Assembly: GCA_023390115.1 (NCBI GenBank)
Contig: JAEWDM010000006.1
Span: forward strand, 62,001-126,000
Length of the DNA: 64,000 nucleotides
Origin: Bacillota bacterium
Lineage (GTDB): Bacteria; Bacillota; Clostridia; Acetivibrionales; DSM-27016
Reading direction: 5' to 3'
Under the pieces are notes generated by a model. The model was not told where the DNA came from. It saw only the letters and a list, made by a program, of their open reading frames with translations, and searched no databases. Both the position numbers and the translations under genes were made by a program. Within the stretch, counting starts at the first letter, position 1; every line of letters starts with the position of its first letter. Below, piece by piece: positions 8,548-17,235 of the stretch.

Positions 8548-9024
8548 CTACTTTGCTGTTTCCAGGGCTTTTTGAACGGATATTTTCCAGTTGTTGCAGC
8601 TTGTGGTTGCCCCAGAGATAATGTCTACATCATAGCTTTGCTTTTTCACCATGGCGTCTGCCAGGTCTATCCTGTACTGCTTGAGGTTTGGATATACCTT
8701 CCCCTCTATCTCCTCGCCCTTCCAGTTTTCATAGTCAACTTCCTTTCCGTCGGTATCAAGCCTTCTTAAAATTATGCTCTTTATTTTGCCGTCCGCGATT
8801 TCCACAGTTGCATTTTCAGCCCCATGCTCCCAAGGATCTGCTACGCCCTCATAGGTTCCGTCCTTATATGCTGCCTGTACCGGACTGGTAGTCTCCTGTG
8901 TGGTGGTTTGCTGACCAATTCCCTCCTGTGTTGTTGTCTGCTGGTTTTCATTATTCCGAGGGCCGCATCCCCCCAGGGTGAAGGCCAAAATTATAATTGC
9001 CGTCAGTACCATGATTTTTTTCAT
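8548..9024 (-). CDS. FMN-binding domain lipoprotein
   Basis: A 158-residue exported lipoprotein. The signal peptide ends in the lipobox LGGC (Cys20), followed by a Gln/Thr-rich spacer with two near-identical TTTQE repeats, then an FMN_bind domain with the diagnostic SGATTSCNNW near residue 140. In this family the second Thr of SGAT[ST] is the residue to which flavin transferase (ApbE) attaches FMN covalently. Such proteins act as extracytoplasmic electron carriers in Rnf-like or flavin-based electron export. It stands alone here; ApbE is not in the window. AGGAGG lies upstream of the ATG. Confidence 0.9.
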   Translation of the reverse strand: MKKIMVLTAIIILAFTLGGCGPRNNENQQTTTQEGIGQQTTTQETTSPVQAAYKDGTYEGVADPWEHGAENATVEIADGKIKSIILRRLDTDGKEVDYENWKGEEIEGKVYPNLKQYRIDLADAMVKKQSYDVDIISGATTSCNNWKISVQKALETAK

Positions 9025-9120
9025 AACAATACCTCCTTAGTAAAGCTCTTGTGATTTTTTTAGTATTTGTATTTTCATGGTTAAAATATACCTTGGCAAA
9101 AATAGCGGTATACAGAGGTG

Positions 9121-9543
9121 TTAACCTTGAAGTTCAAAGCTTGCAGATTTGTATTTATGATAATATCTGCCGCTTTGGGGAGTGAATTTTAAAATACAAT
9201 AATCAGGATCTGCGACGCCCTTCGGGTAATACCTGGTATCACCTCTCTGCCAAAAACGGCTTTTAATGTCCTGAGTCTCCATTACTTCCATGGTTCCTGT
9301 CAGTAATACGCCCTTTCCTTGTATGAAGCTGAAAAAGTAGACACATGCGTTGGGGTTTTTTTGATATTGCGCAATATGCCTGGAAGAGGTATTAGTGCTG
9401 AAATATATCTCTGTAATGCTATGCCTTTCCCTTACAGGAAAAACAACTTTAATATTTGGGAATCCGTTTTCATCGATTGCTCCAATAAAAAACAGCCGTA
9501 CCTTCTTATAAAGATTTGTAACCGATACAAGTGTATTATTCAT
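9121..9543 (-). CDS. Pyridoxamine 5'-phosphate oxidase-like flavin-binding protein
   Basis: A 140-residue split-beta-barrel protein of the PNPOx-like superfamily. The motifs IGAIDENGFPNIKVVF, IYFSTNTSSRHIAQYQKNPNACVYFF and GVLLTGTMEV fit the FMN- or F420-binding fold of small general-stress and reductase-like members. The substrate is unknown. The start is the ATG at 9543: it overlaps the TGA of the upstream MarR gene as ATGA, and an AAGGA site precedes it, indicating translational coupling. Its expression is therefore probably controlled by the MarR protein through the palindrome at 9994-10035. Confidence 0.82.
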   Translation of the reverse strand: MNNTLVSVTNLYKKVRLFFIGAIDENGFPNIKVVFPVRERHSITEIYFSTNTSSRHIAQYQKNPNACVYFFSFIQGKGVLLTGTMEVMETQDIKSRFWQRGDTRYYPKGVADPDYCILKFTPQSGRYYHKYKSASFELQG

Positions 9544-9980
9544 ATTCCTTTTCCCTCGCAATTCTTTAAATTTAATAAAATGCGTTCTAACTGGCTTTCA
9601 AACGAAGAAATTTCATTTTCTGAAAAACCGCGGTAAAAAATATTATTCATTTTATCTGATACAAGTGCATAGCTTTTCTCCAAAGATTTTGCATAATCTG
9701 TAAGAGAGATGATGATTTGCCTCCTATTGTCCATTTTTGTGGCTCTTGTTAATATCCCTTTTTCAACCATCCGGTTTATAACCGCTGTGAGGGTATTGTT
9801 CGCAAGTGACGTTCGCTGTCCTATTTCACTCATGCTTAAGTTATCCTGCTGCCATAATACATACAGAATTCTTCCTTGCGCCCCGGAAATGTCAATGCTG
9901 TTTTCATTAAGCAATTTATCAAATATTCTTTCTTGAAGCTGCTTGATCTGGGAGATGTAGAAGCCTCCTGCTGTTTTCAA
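9540..9980 (-). CDS. MarR family transcriptional regulator
   Basis: A 146-residue winged-helix regulator. The DNA-recognition segment is LSMSEIGQRTSLANNTLTAVINRMVEKGILTR, followed by the wing DNRRQIIISLTDYAKSL, as in MarR/OhrR/SlyA proteins. The TTG start at 9978-9980 is preceded by AGGTGATT. It is followed by a coupled flavin protein gene. Immediately upstream is a 42-bp perfect palindrome that covers its own -10 region, so negative autoregulation is likely. The ligand is unknown. The only Cys is the sixth residue from the C-terminus, not in the N-terminal position of OhrR-type peroxide sensors. Confidence 0.9.
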   Translation of the reverse strand: MKTAGGFYISQIKQLQERIFDKLLNENSIDISGAQGRILYVLWQQDNLSMSEIGQRTSLANNTLTAVINRMVEKGILTRATKMDNRRQIIISLTDYAKSLEKSYALVSDKMNNIFYRGFSENEISSFESQLERILLNLKNCEGKGI

Positions 9981-9993
9981 TCAATCACCTCAT

Positions 9994-10035
9994 TTCCAAA
10001 CAGTATATTTCTATATAGAAATATACTGTTTGGAA
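9994..10035. promoter_or_regulatory. 42-bp perfect palindrome, likely MarR operator
   Basis: Every base from 9994 to 10035 is complemented by its mirror position; the arms begin TTCCAAACAG and meet at an ATAT centre (10013-10016). It lies just upstream of the MarR start codon and overlaps the predicted -10 of that gene. Length and symmetry exceed a normal single MarR site (about 16-20 bp), so it could hold two overlapping dimer sites. Confidence 0.75.
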
Positions 10036-10049
10036 TACTCTTCTGTCAA
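10020..10049 (-). promoter_or_regulatory. Promoter of marR-PNPOx pair
   Basis: Read on the minus strand: -35 TTGACA (10049-10044), an 18-base spacer, and -10 TATATT (10025-10020). The -10 lies inside the palindrome, so a regulator bound there would block RNA polymerase. Confidence 0.55.
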
Positions 10050-10121
10050 TATAATTTTAAAAATAAATATCTTTATTTCTTAAGGGCATCGTGGGCCTTA
10101 CGTTAGAAAACGCTATAATTA

Positions 10122-10150
10122 TAGACTGCCGGGATTTTCTGTGTTATAAT
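10122..10150 (+). promoter_or_regulatory. Sigma-A-like promoter of the ABC-F gene
   Basis: -35 TAGACT (10122-10127), a 17-base spacer, and -10 TATAAT (10145-10150), about 37 bases before the ATG of the ABC-F gene. Confidence 0.5.
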
Positions 10151-10186
10151 GGGCAGGAAATTTTAATTCTTAAGGATGGTAGTAAA

Positions 10187-11806
10187 ATGATTAGTACAAA
10201 TGGAATTAGTTTAAGATATGGCGGACGGGCACTTTTTGAGGATGTAAATATTAAGTTCACCCCGGGAAACTGCTATGGGCTTATTGGTGCAAACGGCTCC
10301 GGGAAATCCACATTTCTCAAAATACTTTCAGGAGAGATTGAAGCAAATAAAGGAGATGTAATAATAACTCCCGGTGAGAGACTGGCAGTTTTAAAGCAAA
10401 ATCATTTTGAGTTTGATGATATTGAAGTGCTAAAGACCGTTATTATGGGCCATGACAGGCTTTATTCAATAATGGAGCAAAAGGAGATTCTCTATGCAAA
10501 GCCTGATTTTTCCGAGGAGGACGGTATAAAGCTATCGGAGCTTGAGGCCGAGTTTGCGGAGATGAACGGCTGGGATGCGGAGTCTGATGCCGCTACACTT
10601 CTAAACGGGCTGGGAATAAGGGAGGAGCTTCATTACAAGAAAATGAAGGAGCTTGAGGGAAGCGAGAAGGTAAGAGTTCTTCTGGCGCAGGCATTGTTCG
10701 GCAATCCGGATATATTGCTTCTGGACGAGCCTACAAACCACCTTGACATTGCCTCTATAAGCTGGCTTGAAAGCTTCCTGTACAACTTTGAAAATACCGT
10801 CATTGTTGTATCCCATGACAGGCACTTTTTAAATAAGGTATGCACCCATATAGCGGATATAGATTACGGCAAAATACAGATGTATGTGGGAAATTATGAT
10901 TTCTGGTATGAGTCCAGCCAGCTGGCCTTAAGACAGGCACGCGAGCTGAACAAGAAAACAGAGGCTAAAATAAAGGAGCTGCAGGAGTTTATACAGAGGT
11001 TCAGCGCAAACGCGTCCAAATCCAAGCAAGCGACATCAAGGAAAAAGCTGCTTGAAAATCTTACTATCGAGGATATAAAGCCATCCTCCAGAAAGTATCC
11101 CTTCGTCGATTTCAAGCCTGACAGGGAGGCCGGAAACGATCTGCTTTTTGCCAGAAATATAAGCAGGGAAATTGACGGGCAAAAGGTGTTGAATGATATA
11201 AGCTTTACCGTAAACAAAGGGGATAAAATTGCTTTTGTAGGTGCCGACGGACTGCCCAAAACGACACTGTTTAAAATTCTTATGGAGGAGCTTCTCTCCG
11301 ATACGGGAGATTTTAGCTGGGGGGTTACGACCACAAGATCGTATTTTCCGAGTGATAACTCCAAATATTTTGACGGAGCGGACATGAACCTTGTGGACTG
11401 GATGAGGCAGTTTTCGAAGGATCAGACGGAGACCTTCCTGAGAGGGTGGCTTGGAAGAGTTCTTTTTTCGGGAGAGGAAGCGTTAAAGAAGGCGTGCGTT
11501 CTTTCAGGGGGTGAAAAGGTGCGGTGCATGCTTGCCAGGATGATGCTTTCGGGGGCCAATGTGCTTATACTTGACGAGCCGACAAACCACCTGGATCTGG
11601 AATCTATAACCTCGCTGAATAACGGGCTTATAAACTTTAAGGGAACAATATTATTTGCTTCGCACGATCACCAGTTTGTACAGACGGTTGCCAACAGGAT
11701 AATGGAAATTACGCCTAATGGCCTGATAGACAGGCAGACAACCTATGATGAATATCTTGAGGACGAGGGTGTGGCAAAGCTGCGCAAGGAAATGTACAAT
11801 TTGTGA
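10187..11806 (+). CDS. ABC-F family ATPase, YkpA/YbiT-type
   Basis: A 539-residue soluble protein with two ABC ATPase domains and no membrane part, as in ABC-F ribosome-associated factors. Domain 1 has Walker A GANGSGKST, a signature-like segment and the ABC-F box DEPTNHLD; domain 2 has LSGGEKVR and DEPTNHLD. The linker between them (about 245-310) is the ribosome-probing arm. The second Walker A reads GADGLPKTT, with Pro where Gly is usual. From memory, the YkpA/YbiT subgroup commonly has a relaxed second P-loop. The ATG at 10187 follows AAGGATGG; the longer frame from 10091 is not supported. Function is likely translational rescue or tuning; antibiotic protection is not indicated. Confidence 0.88.
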   Translation: MISTNGISLRYGGRALFEDVNIKFTPGNCYGLIGANGSGKSTFLKILSGEIEANKGDVIITPGERLAVLKQNHFEFDDIEVLKTVIMGHDRLYSIMEQKEILYAKPDFSEEDGIKLSELEAEFAEMNGWDAESDAATLLNGLGIREELHYKKMKELEGSEKVRVLLAQALFGNPDILLLDEPTNHLDIASISWLESFLYNFENTVIVVSHDRHFLNKVCTHIADIDYGKIQMYVGNYDFWYESSQLALRQARELNKKTEAKIKELQEFIQRFSANASKSKQATSRKKLLENLTIEDIKPSSRKYPFVDFKPDREAGNDLLFARNISREIDGQKVLNDISFTVNKGDKIAFVGADGLPKTTLFKILMEELLSDTGDFSWGVTTTRSYFPSDNSKYFDGADMNLVDWMRQFSKDQTETFLRGWLGRVLFSGEEALKKACVLSGGEKVRCMLARMMLSGANVLILDEPTNHLDLESITSLNNGLINFKGTILFASHDHQFVQTVANRIMEITPNGLIDRQTTYDEYLEDEGVAKLRKEMYNL

Positions 11807-11839
11807 AAACGGGTAAGCGTATAATGGAGAGGAGCATCG

Positions 11840-11872
11840 CATTCAGTTCTGAATGGCATTCAATACTGAATG
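11840..11872. terminator. Hairpin between convergent genes
   Basis: CATTCAGT (11840-11847) pairs with ACTGAATG (11865-11872), with further ATTCA/TGAAT repeats inside the loop. It separates the ABC-F gene from the convergent radical SAM gene. Confidence 0.55.
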
Positions 11873-12763
11873 TCATTTAATTCTGAAGCGCTGCCTGTAT
11901 TGACATTTTCTGCACAGAGGCTCTGTAATCCTTCTGCCTGAAAAGCCGTCGTATATCTCTTTAGCCCTGCGGCCCGACAGTATTTCATCAAGAGGCTGGG
12001 TGCATATATCGCCAAGTGCTATTGTGCCTTCACTGTCAAGGCAGCAGGGCACCACCGTACCGTCGCAAAGAATGGCTATTTGCTCTCTGAGACCGTAGCA
12101 GAAGCCTGTATCATTTATATCCTTGCCTGTTATATCCGGCCAATTGAAGCGTTGAGCCTGATTTAAGAATATGCCGTCCGCAAGCTTTATTCCCTTGCAG
12201 GGGGTTATTTTATCCTCAAGCCTGAAATCAAGAGAAAACTCCTTTTCAATTTTAGAAAGGAGAAGTCTGTTGCTTTCAGGGCTGCCGTGCTCCTTCAGGT
12301 TCCATAGCCTGAGACATATCTGGACATTTGTCTTAAGCCTTGCCTCTCTTATAAAATCAAATACAGCCTCCAGATATCCTTCCATATTTAATAGCAGAGA
12401 ACCGCATGAATTGCCCTCCAGACTGTGGAGGGAGAAGTTTACCTGTCTGAGCGCGGGCCTGAGCATATCCTGCTCCAATAGTCTGCCTATGAGAGTGCCG
12501 TTTGTGGTTATGTTTACGGCATAGCCGTATTGGCTGCAAAGGTCTAAATAATACCCCAGCTCGGGGTGCATAAGAGGCTCCCCCAGCACATGAAAATAAA
12601 GATGCTCTGAGCGGCCGCGGAGCTGAGTCAGAATTCTCAGAAACAGATCCGGCTCCATAAATTTATCAGGCCTGTGAGTTTTGGGGCAGAAGCTGCAGGA
12701 CAGGTTGCATACATTTGTAATTTCTATATAGGTTTTTTTAAAGGTTTTCATATGTAAATTCAT
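11873..12763 (-). CDS. Radical SAM / SPASM domain protein
   Basis: A 296-residue protein. CNLSCSFCPKT near residue 18 is the CxxxCxxC site for the S-adenosylmethionine-binding 4Fe-4S cluster. The C-terminal part (LCDGTVVPCCLDSEG..., then CRKCQYR) supplies the Cys residues of a SPASM-type auxiliary cluster. This architecture is found in peptide-modifying and carbohydrate/nucleotide-modifying radical enzymes. No precursor peptide gene is visible next to it, so the substrate is unknown. Start is uncertain: ATG 12763 (AAAGGG just upstream) or ATG 12751 (MKTFKK), the usual family start. Confidence 0.85.
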   Translation of the reverse strand: MNLHMKTFKKTYIEITNVCNLSCSFCPKTHRPDKFMEPDLFLRILTQLRGRSEHLYFHVLGEPLMHPELGYYLDLCSQYGYAVNITTNGTLIGRLLEQDMLRPALRQVNFSLHSLEGNSCGSLLLNMEGYLEAVFDFIREARLKTNVQICLRLWNLKEHGSPESNRLLLSKIEKEFSLDFRLEDKITPCKGIKLADGIFLNQAQRFNWPDITGKDINDTGFCYGLREQIAILCDGTVVPCCLDSEGTIALGDICTQPLDEILSGRRAKEIYDGFSGRRITEPLCRKCQYRQRFRIK

Positions 12764-12966
12764 GCCCTTTCCGTAAAGGCTATAGCCAGATTAATATTTT
12801 TATGTCGAAATATTATACGTAAAAAATATGTCATAAAACTTCCTTGACAGCATTTTTTTTGGAGGATTATTCAATATATTGTCGAATAATTAATAAAAAC
12901 GCTTGTTAAAATAGTTCTTTTTTCAGTATTTTTACATTGAACAGCAGTCCAAAAGGAGCAGATCAA

Positions 12967-14919
12967 ATGTTTTATGATTCTGATTTTCTATTTTCCATAG
13001 ATGATGAAATAGTATACCATAACGGGCACAAAATACAAGGCCCTCATAAATGGAGAATAATAATCGTGGATGAGGACAGGGATATTCACAAAATAGTAAA
13101 ATCCAGCCTGCGCAAATTTATATTTGAAGGAAAGCCGCTGGAGTTTTTAAGTGCTTTTTCCGTTGCGGAGGCCGGCAATTTGTTTAAGGAAAGGCTGCAT
13201 ATAGCTATAGCATTTATTTATAAATCCATTGGAGGCGCAGATAAGGGGCTTGGCCTTGTAAGGCTTATCAGAGAGGAGCTGGGGGATAAGGCGGCAGGCA
13301 TCATATTGAGGATTGAGCCCGGGGAGGATGTTGAAGAGAGCTTTATTATGAAATATCATGTGAGTGACTGTAAGGAAAAGAGCGAGCTTGTAAGGAAGAA
13401 GCTTTTTACGGCGGTGAGCTCGCTCTTAAACTCATATAAAGGCTCTATGAGGCTTAAAAGGGAAATGCTGCGCAACAGAAGTATGAGTCAGCTTATAGAT
13501 AATTCAAGGCAGGGCTTTCTTACCTTTGGGCAGACGCTTATTATTAACGATTATTACAGCTCCGAGTGCATAAAAATATTTAAAAGAAGGATTGAAGGAG
13601 CAAGATTTTCCGAGCTCATACATGCAGACCCTGAGCAGCAGAACAACTTGAATATTATGCTTGCTAAAATATTGAATATCAACAATTCCGCCATAAGAGA
13701 ATTTTATTTACCTCTTTTGCCCACTCAAATTTATGTGGAGGGAAGATATATAGCGGTAAGATATATTATTCTTAACGGGGAGGCGCCCCTTAAGTTTAGA
13801 ATGTTTATGCTTATATTGAATGACATTACCGACAAAAAGCTGCTTGAAAATAAGGCGGAGGAAGAGAGAACCAATTTAAGAATGATAGTCAGTGTGGTTG
13901 CAAACTATGATGAATTTCTGAATCTGTGCAAGGAGTACAGGGATTTTTGCAGCTTCGGGATCATAAAAATTCTTGACTCATCATCTGCTGCGGAAATAAA
14001 GCTTTTTGATATACTGAGGAGTATCCACAATTTTAAGAGCAGCTTTAGCAAAATTAACATGGTTAATATTGTAAATGAGCTCCATGAAATTGAGTCCCGC
14101 ATTTCGATGCTGAGGAATCGCAGAAATGAGGAATTTTTTGGTGAGATGGAGGAATGCCTTTTACAGGTCCGGCCTGAATTGCTTGATCAGGACCTCGATT
14201 TGATCAGGGCAGTTGTGGGGGAGGATTTTTATATATGCAATAGGCCGGCTTGGGTGGATAAGGATAAAATTGATGAGCTTGAGAAAAAGATGACATCCGT
14301 ACTCTCCGATGAGCAGTGCAGGCTGCTGCTTCCGGAGGTAAGAAGATTGGAACACAGGCTTTTCCGGGATTTACTGAAGCACTATCCTGCATATGTTGCA
14401 GTTGCCGCCAGAAAGCTGGGAAAGGAAATTTTTCCGCTTATAATAAAGGGAGGAGATTTTTGTACAGATATACGGCAATATCAGAGCTTTACAGAGAGTC
14501 TTGTGCATGTGTTTAAAAATGCCGTAGATCATGGCATAGAAGAGGCTGTCCAGCGTAAAGAGAAGGGAAAGGACAGGCGCGGAAGCATAAAATGCGGCAT
14601 ATCCCTGCAGGATGAGTATATATGCGTTTGCATATCCGACGACGGCAGAGGGATAGATTTGGATGAAATTAGAAAAATTTCCTTTATGAAGGGCATGTGC
14701 ACCTATGAGGAGGCTTACGAAATGCCTGCGCAGGAGGTTATGGGACTTGTATTCCACAGGTATCTGACAACAAAAATGAGTGCCGACAGCTTTTCGGGCA
14801 GAGGGATAGGATTGGCGGCCGTTAAGGATGAGGTAAGTAAAATAGGGGGCAGGGTGGAGGTTAACAGCAAAAAGGATGAGGGGACGGAGTTCAAATTCTG
14901 GCTTAAGCGTGTTGTATAA
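12967..14919 (+). CDS. CheA-like hybrid kinase with degenerate receiver domain
   Basis: A 650-residue cytoplasmic protein. Residues about 28-165 resemble the receiver domain of DUF3369-type response regulators (WRIIIVDEDRD, then FEGKPLEFLSAFS). The strand that should end in the phosphoacceptor Asp reads AIAFIYKS, with Tyr85 at or near that place. A PAS-like segment (about 170-300) follows, then an HPt-like helix IHNFKSSF with His354, and a CheA-type ATPase: N-box HVFKNAVDHGIE (N518), G1 SDDGRGID and G2 SGRGIGLAAVKDE. It thus resembles CheA without the coupling domain. The ATG at 12967 is chosen for its AAGGAG site; a TTG at 12937 is in frame. No partner regulator is adjacent. Confidence 0.75.
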   Translation: MFYDSDFLFSIDDEIVYHNGHKIQGPHKWRIIIVDEDRDIHKIVKSSLRKFIFEGKPLEFLSAFSVAEAGNLFKERLHIAIAFIYKSIGGADKGLGLVRLIREELGDKAAGIILRIEPGEDVEESFIMKYHVSDCKEKSELVRKKLFTAVSSLLNSYKGSMRLKREMLRNRSMSQLIDNSRQGFLTFGQTLIINDYYSSECIKIFKRRIEGARFSELIHADPEQQNNLNIMLAKILNINNSAIREFYLPLLPTQIYVEGRYIAVRYIILNGEAPLKFRMFMLILNDITDKKLLENKAEEERTNLRMIVSVVANYDEFLNLCKEYRDFCSFGIIKILDSSSAAEIKLFDILRSIHNFKSSFSKINMVNIVNELHEIESRISMLRNRRNEEFFGEMEECLLQVRPELLDQDLDLIRAVVGEDFYICNRPAWVDKDKIDELEKKMTSVLSDEQCRLLLPEVRRLEHRLFRDLLKHYPAYVAVAARKLGKEIFPLIIKGGDFCTDIRQYQSFTESLVHVFKNAVDHGIEEAVQRKEKGKDRRGSIKCGISLQDEYICVCISDDGRGIDLDEIRKISFMKGMCTYEEAYEMPAQEVMGLVFHRYLTTKMSADSFSGRGIGLAAVKDEVSKIGGRVEVNSKKDEGTEFKFWLKRVV

Positions 14920-14924
14920 GTTAG

Positions 14925-15100
14925 ATTCGTAATTTGGCTTTGCATGAGGGAAAGCTTGCAGGAAATTTCAATAGCATCGAAAAGTGCCTTGTAGGGAAAT
15001 GTCTCTGGGGTCAATCATCAGGAGCTTTTCTTAGAAGCATTCCTTACGGGTCAAATGAAATTTCCTTCCGGATAATCCCTCGTGCAGCCGAATTACGAAT
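14925..15100. repeat. Long imperfect inverted repeat, 176 bp
   Basis: Arms 14925-14970 and 15056-15100 are complementary over about 46 bases. The outer part pairs ATTCGTAATTTGGCT with the complement of AGCCGAATTACGAAT; the inner part pairs AGGAAATTTCA with TGAAATTTCCT. Some differences keep a U-G pair on the plus strand. The intervening 85 bases are non-coding. It lies between the kinase and topoisomerase genes, upstream of the latter's promoter. It could be a MITE-like element or a structured RNA. Confidence 0.65.
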
Positions 15101-15121
15101 TGCTGTTGTATAACATTTTGC

Positions 15122-15149
15122 TTGACATAGAACACCAGTTTGATATGAT
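15122..15149 (+). promoter_or_regulatory. Promoter of the type IIA topoisomerase operon
   Basis: -35 TTGACA (15122-15127), a 16-base spacer, and -10 TATGAT (15144-15149). It lies about 105 bases before the subunit B start codon. Confidence 0.6.
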
Positions 15150-15255
15150 AATGTATTATATAGAGGTTGAGAATATAAGAAAATAATGCTATAGTTTTAA
15201 ATGCTTGGACTTGCATGCGATGTTTTATGTAAAAATTTAGGTAAGGTGGATATAA

Positions 15256-17235
15256 ATGACAAAAGAAAACGTGAATAACCGATATGGAAATGAAAGCATT
15301 TCTTCTCTGAAGGGAGCAGACAGGGTGCGTTTGCGTCCGGGAGTAATTTTTGGGTCTGACGGCATAGAGGGCTGCCAGCACTCCTTTTTTGAAATACTGT
15401 CTAATTCAATAGATGAGGCCAGGGAAGGCTATGGAGATGTTATTGAGGTAGTAAGGCATAGAGACGGAGCGATTACCGTAAGGGATTACGGAAGAGGAAT
15501 TCCTCTGGATTACAATCAAAAGGAGGAAAGATTCAATTGGGAGCTTGTCTTTTGTGAGCTGTACGCAGGCGGGAAATATAAAAATAATTCGGGAGAAAAT
15601 TATGAATTCAGTCTTGGCTTAAACGGGCTGGGAAGCTGTGCGACACAGTACAGCTCCGAGTATATGGACGTTGCGGTATGCAGGGACGGGCTTATGCACA
15701 GGCTGCACTTTGAAAAGGGCGAGAATGTAGGAGGGCTGCAAAAGGAACGGTATAAATATGAAAGTACCGGTACAACTATTAAATGGAAGCCGGATATGGA
15801 TGTTTTTACCGATATTGCAATCTCCCTTGAATATTTTTCCACCGTCATGAAAAAACAAGCTGTTGTAAATGCGGGGCTGACCTTTAAGCTTTATGACGAG
15901 GAATGCGAACAGAGCTTTGAGTATTGCTACCCCAACGGTATTGTGGATTATGTAAAGGAGATATCAGGGGATAAGGGTTTTACAGAGGTACAGTTTTACC
16001 AGTCCTCCGCAAAGGGAAGGGACAGGGAGGACAAGCCGGAATATAAGGTTAAAATGCAGATAGCCTTTTGCTTCAACAATGAAGCGAATCTTTTGGAATA
16101 TTATCATAACTCAAGCCTGCTTGAATATGGAGGGGCTCCCGATAAGGCGGTTAAGGCCGCGTTTGTATATGAGATAGACAAGTGCTTAAAGGGGAGGGGA
16201 AGGTATAATAAGGATGAGTCCAAAATAACCTTTGCCGATATACAGGACAGCCTGATTCTTGTCACAAATTCCTTTTCCACCATAACGAGCTATGAGAACC
16301 AGACCAAGAAATCCATAACAAACAGGTTTATACAGGAGGCAATGACCGACTTTATAAAGCAGCAGCTTGAGGTCTACTTTATAGAAAATAAGCTGGAGAG
16401 CGATAAGATAACCGAGCAGGTGCTTGTTAACAAAAGGAGCAGGGAGACTGCCGAAAAGACAAGGATAAATATAAAGAAAAAATTAAGCGGAGCGGTTGAC
16501 ATCTCAAACAGGGTAAAGAAATTTGTCGATTGCCGCACAAAGGACTTGAGCAGGAGAGAAATTTATATAGTTGAGGGGGATTCTGCGCTTGGTGCCTGCA
16601 AGCTTGGAAGGGATGCCGAATTTCAGGCGATAATACCGGTGCGGGGTAAAATCCTGAACTGTCTTAAGGCTGACTATGACGCCATATTTAAGAATGAAAT
16701 AATTGTAGATCTTATAAAGGTGCTTGGATGCGGAGTGGAAATTAAGTCCAAGCACAACAGGGACTTAAACACCTTTGATTTGAATAATCTTAAGTGGAGC
16801 AAGGTAATAATATGCACCGATGCCGATGTGGACGGCTTTCAGATAAGAACACTGATTCTCGCAATGCTGTACAGGCTTGTTCCTACGCTTATTCAGGTGG
16901 GAAAGGTATATATTGCGGAATCTCCCCTTTTTGAGATTACGGCAAAAAGCAACACCCTCTTTGCGTATTCGGAAAAGGAGAAAAGTGATATCATATCAAA
17001 GCTTAAGGTTAAATACACCATTCAGAGATCCAAGGGATTAGGCGAAAATGAGCCCGATATGATGTGGCGGACGACAATGAACCCCGAAACGAGAAGGCTC
17101 ATACAGGTTGTGCCTGATGATGTTCTGAAAACGGAGGAATTCTTTGACCTGCTCTTAGGGGATAACCTTTCCGGAAGAAAAATCCATATAGAGCAGAATG
17201 GGCATAAATACCTCGAAATGATAGATGTTAGCTAG
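15256..17235 (+). CDS. Divergent type IIA topoisomerase subunit B (GyrB/ParE-like)
   Basis: A 659-residue ATPase/TOPRIM subunit. The GHKL part has FFEILSNSIDEAREGYGD (normally EIVDNSIDEA), VRDYGRGIPL, the lid GLNGLGSC and the QTK loop in NQTKKSIT. The TOPRIM part has IVEGDSALGACKLGRD and CTDADVDGFQIRTL, so the Mg2+-binding Glu and Asp residues are intact. The start of the ATPase, RPGVIFGSDGIEGCQH, differs clearly from the RPGMYIGST...GLHH of gyrase and topoisomerase IV. It may be the organism's topoisomerase IV or a third paralogue; the window cannot decide. It is followed by its subunit A partner. ATG with AAGGTGG upstream. Confidence 0.88.
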   Translation: MTKENVNNRYGNESISSLKGADRVRLRPGVIFGSDGIEGCQHSFFEILSNSIDEAREGYGDVIEVVRHRDGAITVRDYGRGIPLDYNQKEERFNWELVFCELYAGGKYKNNSGENYEFSLGLNGLGSCATQYSSEYMDVAVCRDGLMHRLHFEKGENVGGLQKERYKYESTGTTIKWKPDMDVFTDIAISLEYFSTVMKKQAVVNAGLTFKLYDEECEQSFEYCYPNGIVDYVKEISGDKGFTEVQFYQSSAKGRDREDKPEYKVKMQIAFCFNNEANLLEYYHNSSLLEYGGAPDKAVKAAFVYEIDKCLKGRGRYNKDESKITFADIQDSLILVTNSFSTITSYENQTKKSITNRFIQEAMTDFIKQQLEVYFIENKLESDKITEQVLVNKRSRETAEKTRINIKKKLSGAVDISNRVKKFVDCRTKDLSRREIYIVEGDSALGACKLGRDAEFQAIIPVRGKILNCLKADYDAIFKNEIIVDLIKVLGCGVEIKSKHNRDLNTFDLNNLKWSKVIICTDADVDGFQIRTLILAMLYRLVPTLIQVGKVYIAESPLFEITAKSNTLFAYSEKEKSDIISKLKVKYTIQRSKGLGENEPDMMWRTTMNPETRRLIQVVPDDVLKTEEFFDLLLGDNLSGRKIHIEQNGHKYLEMIDVS

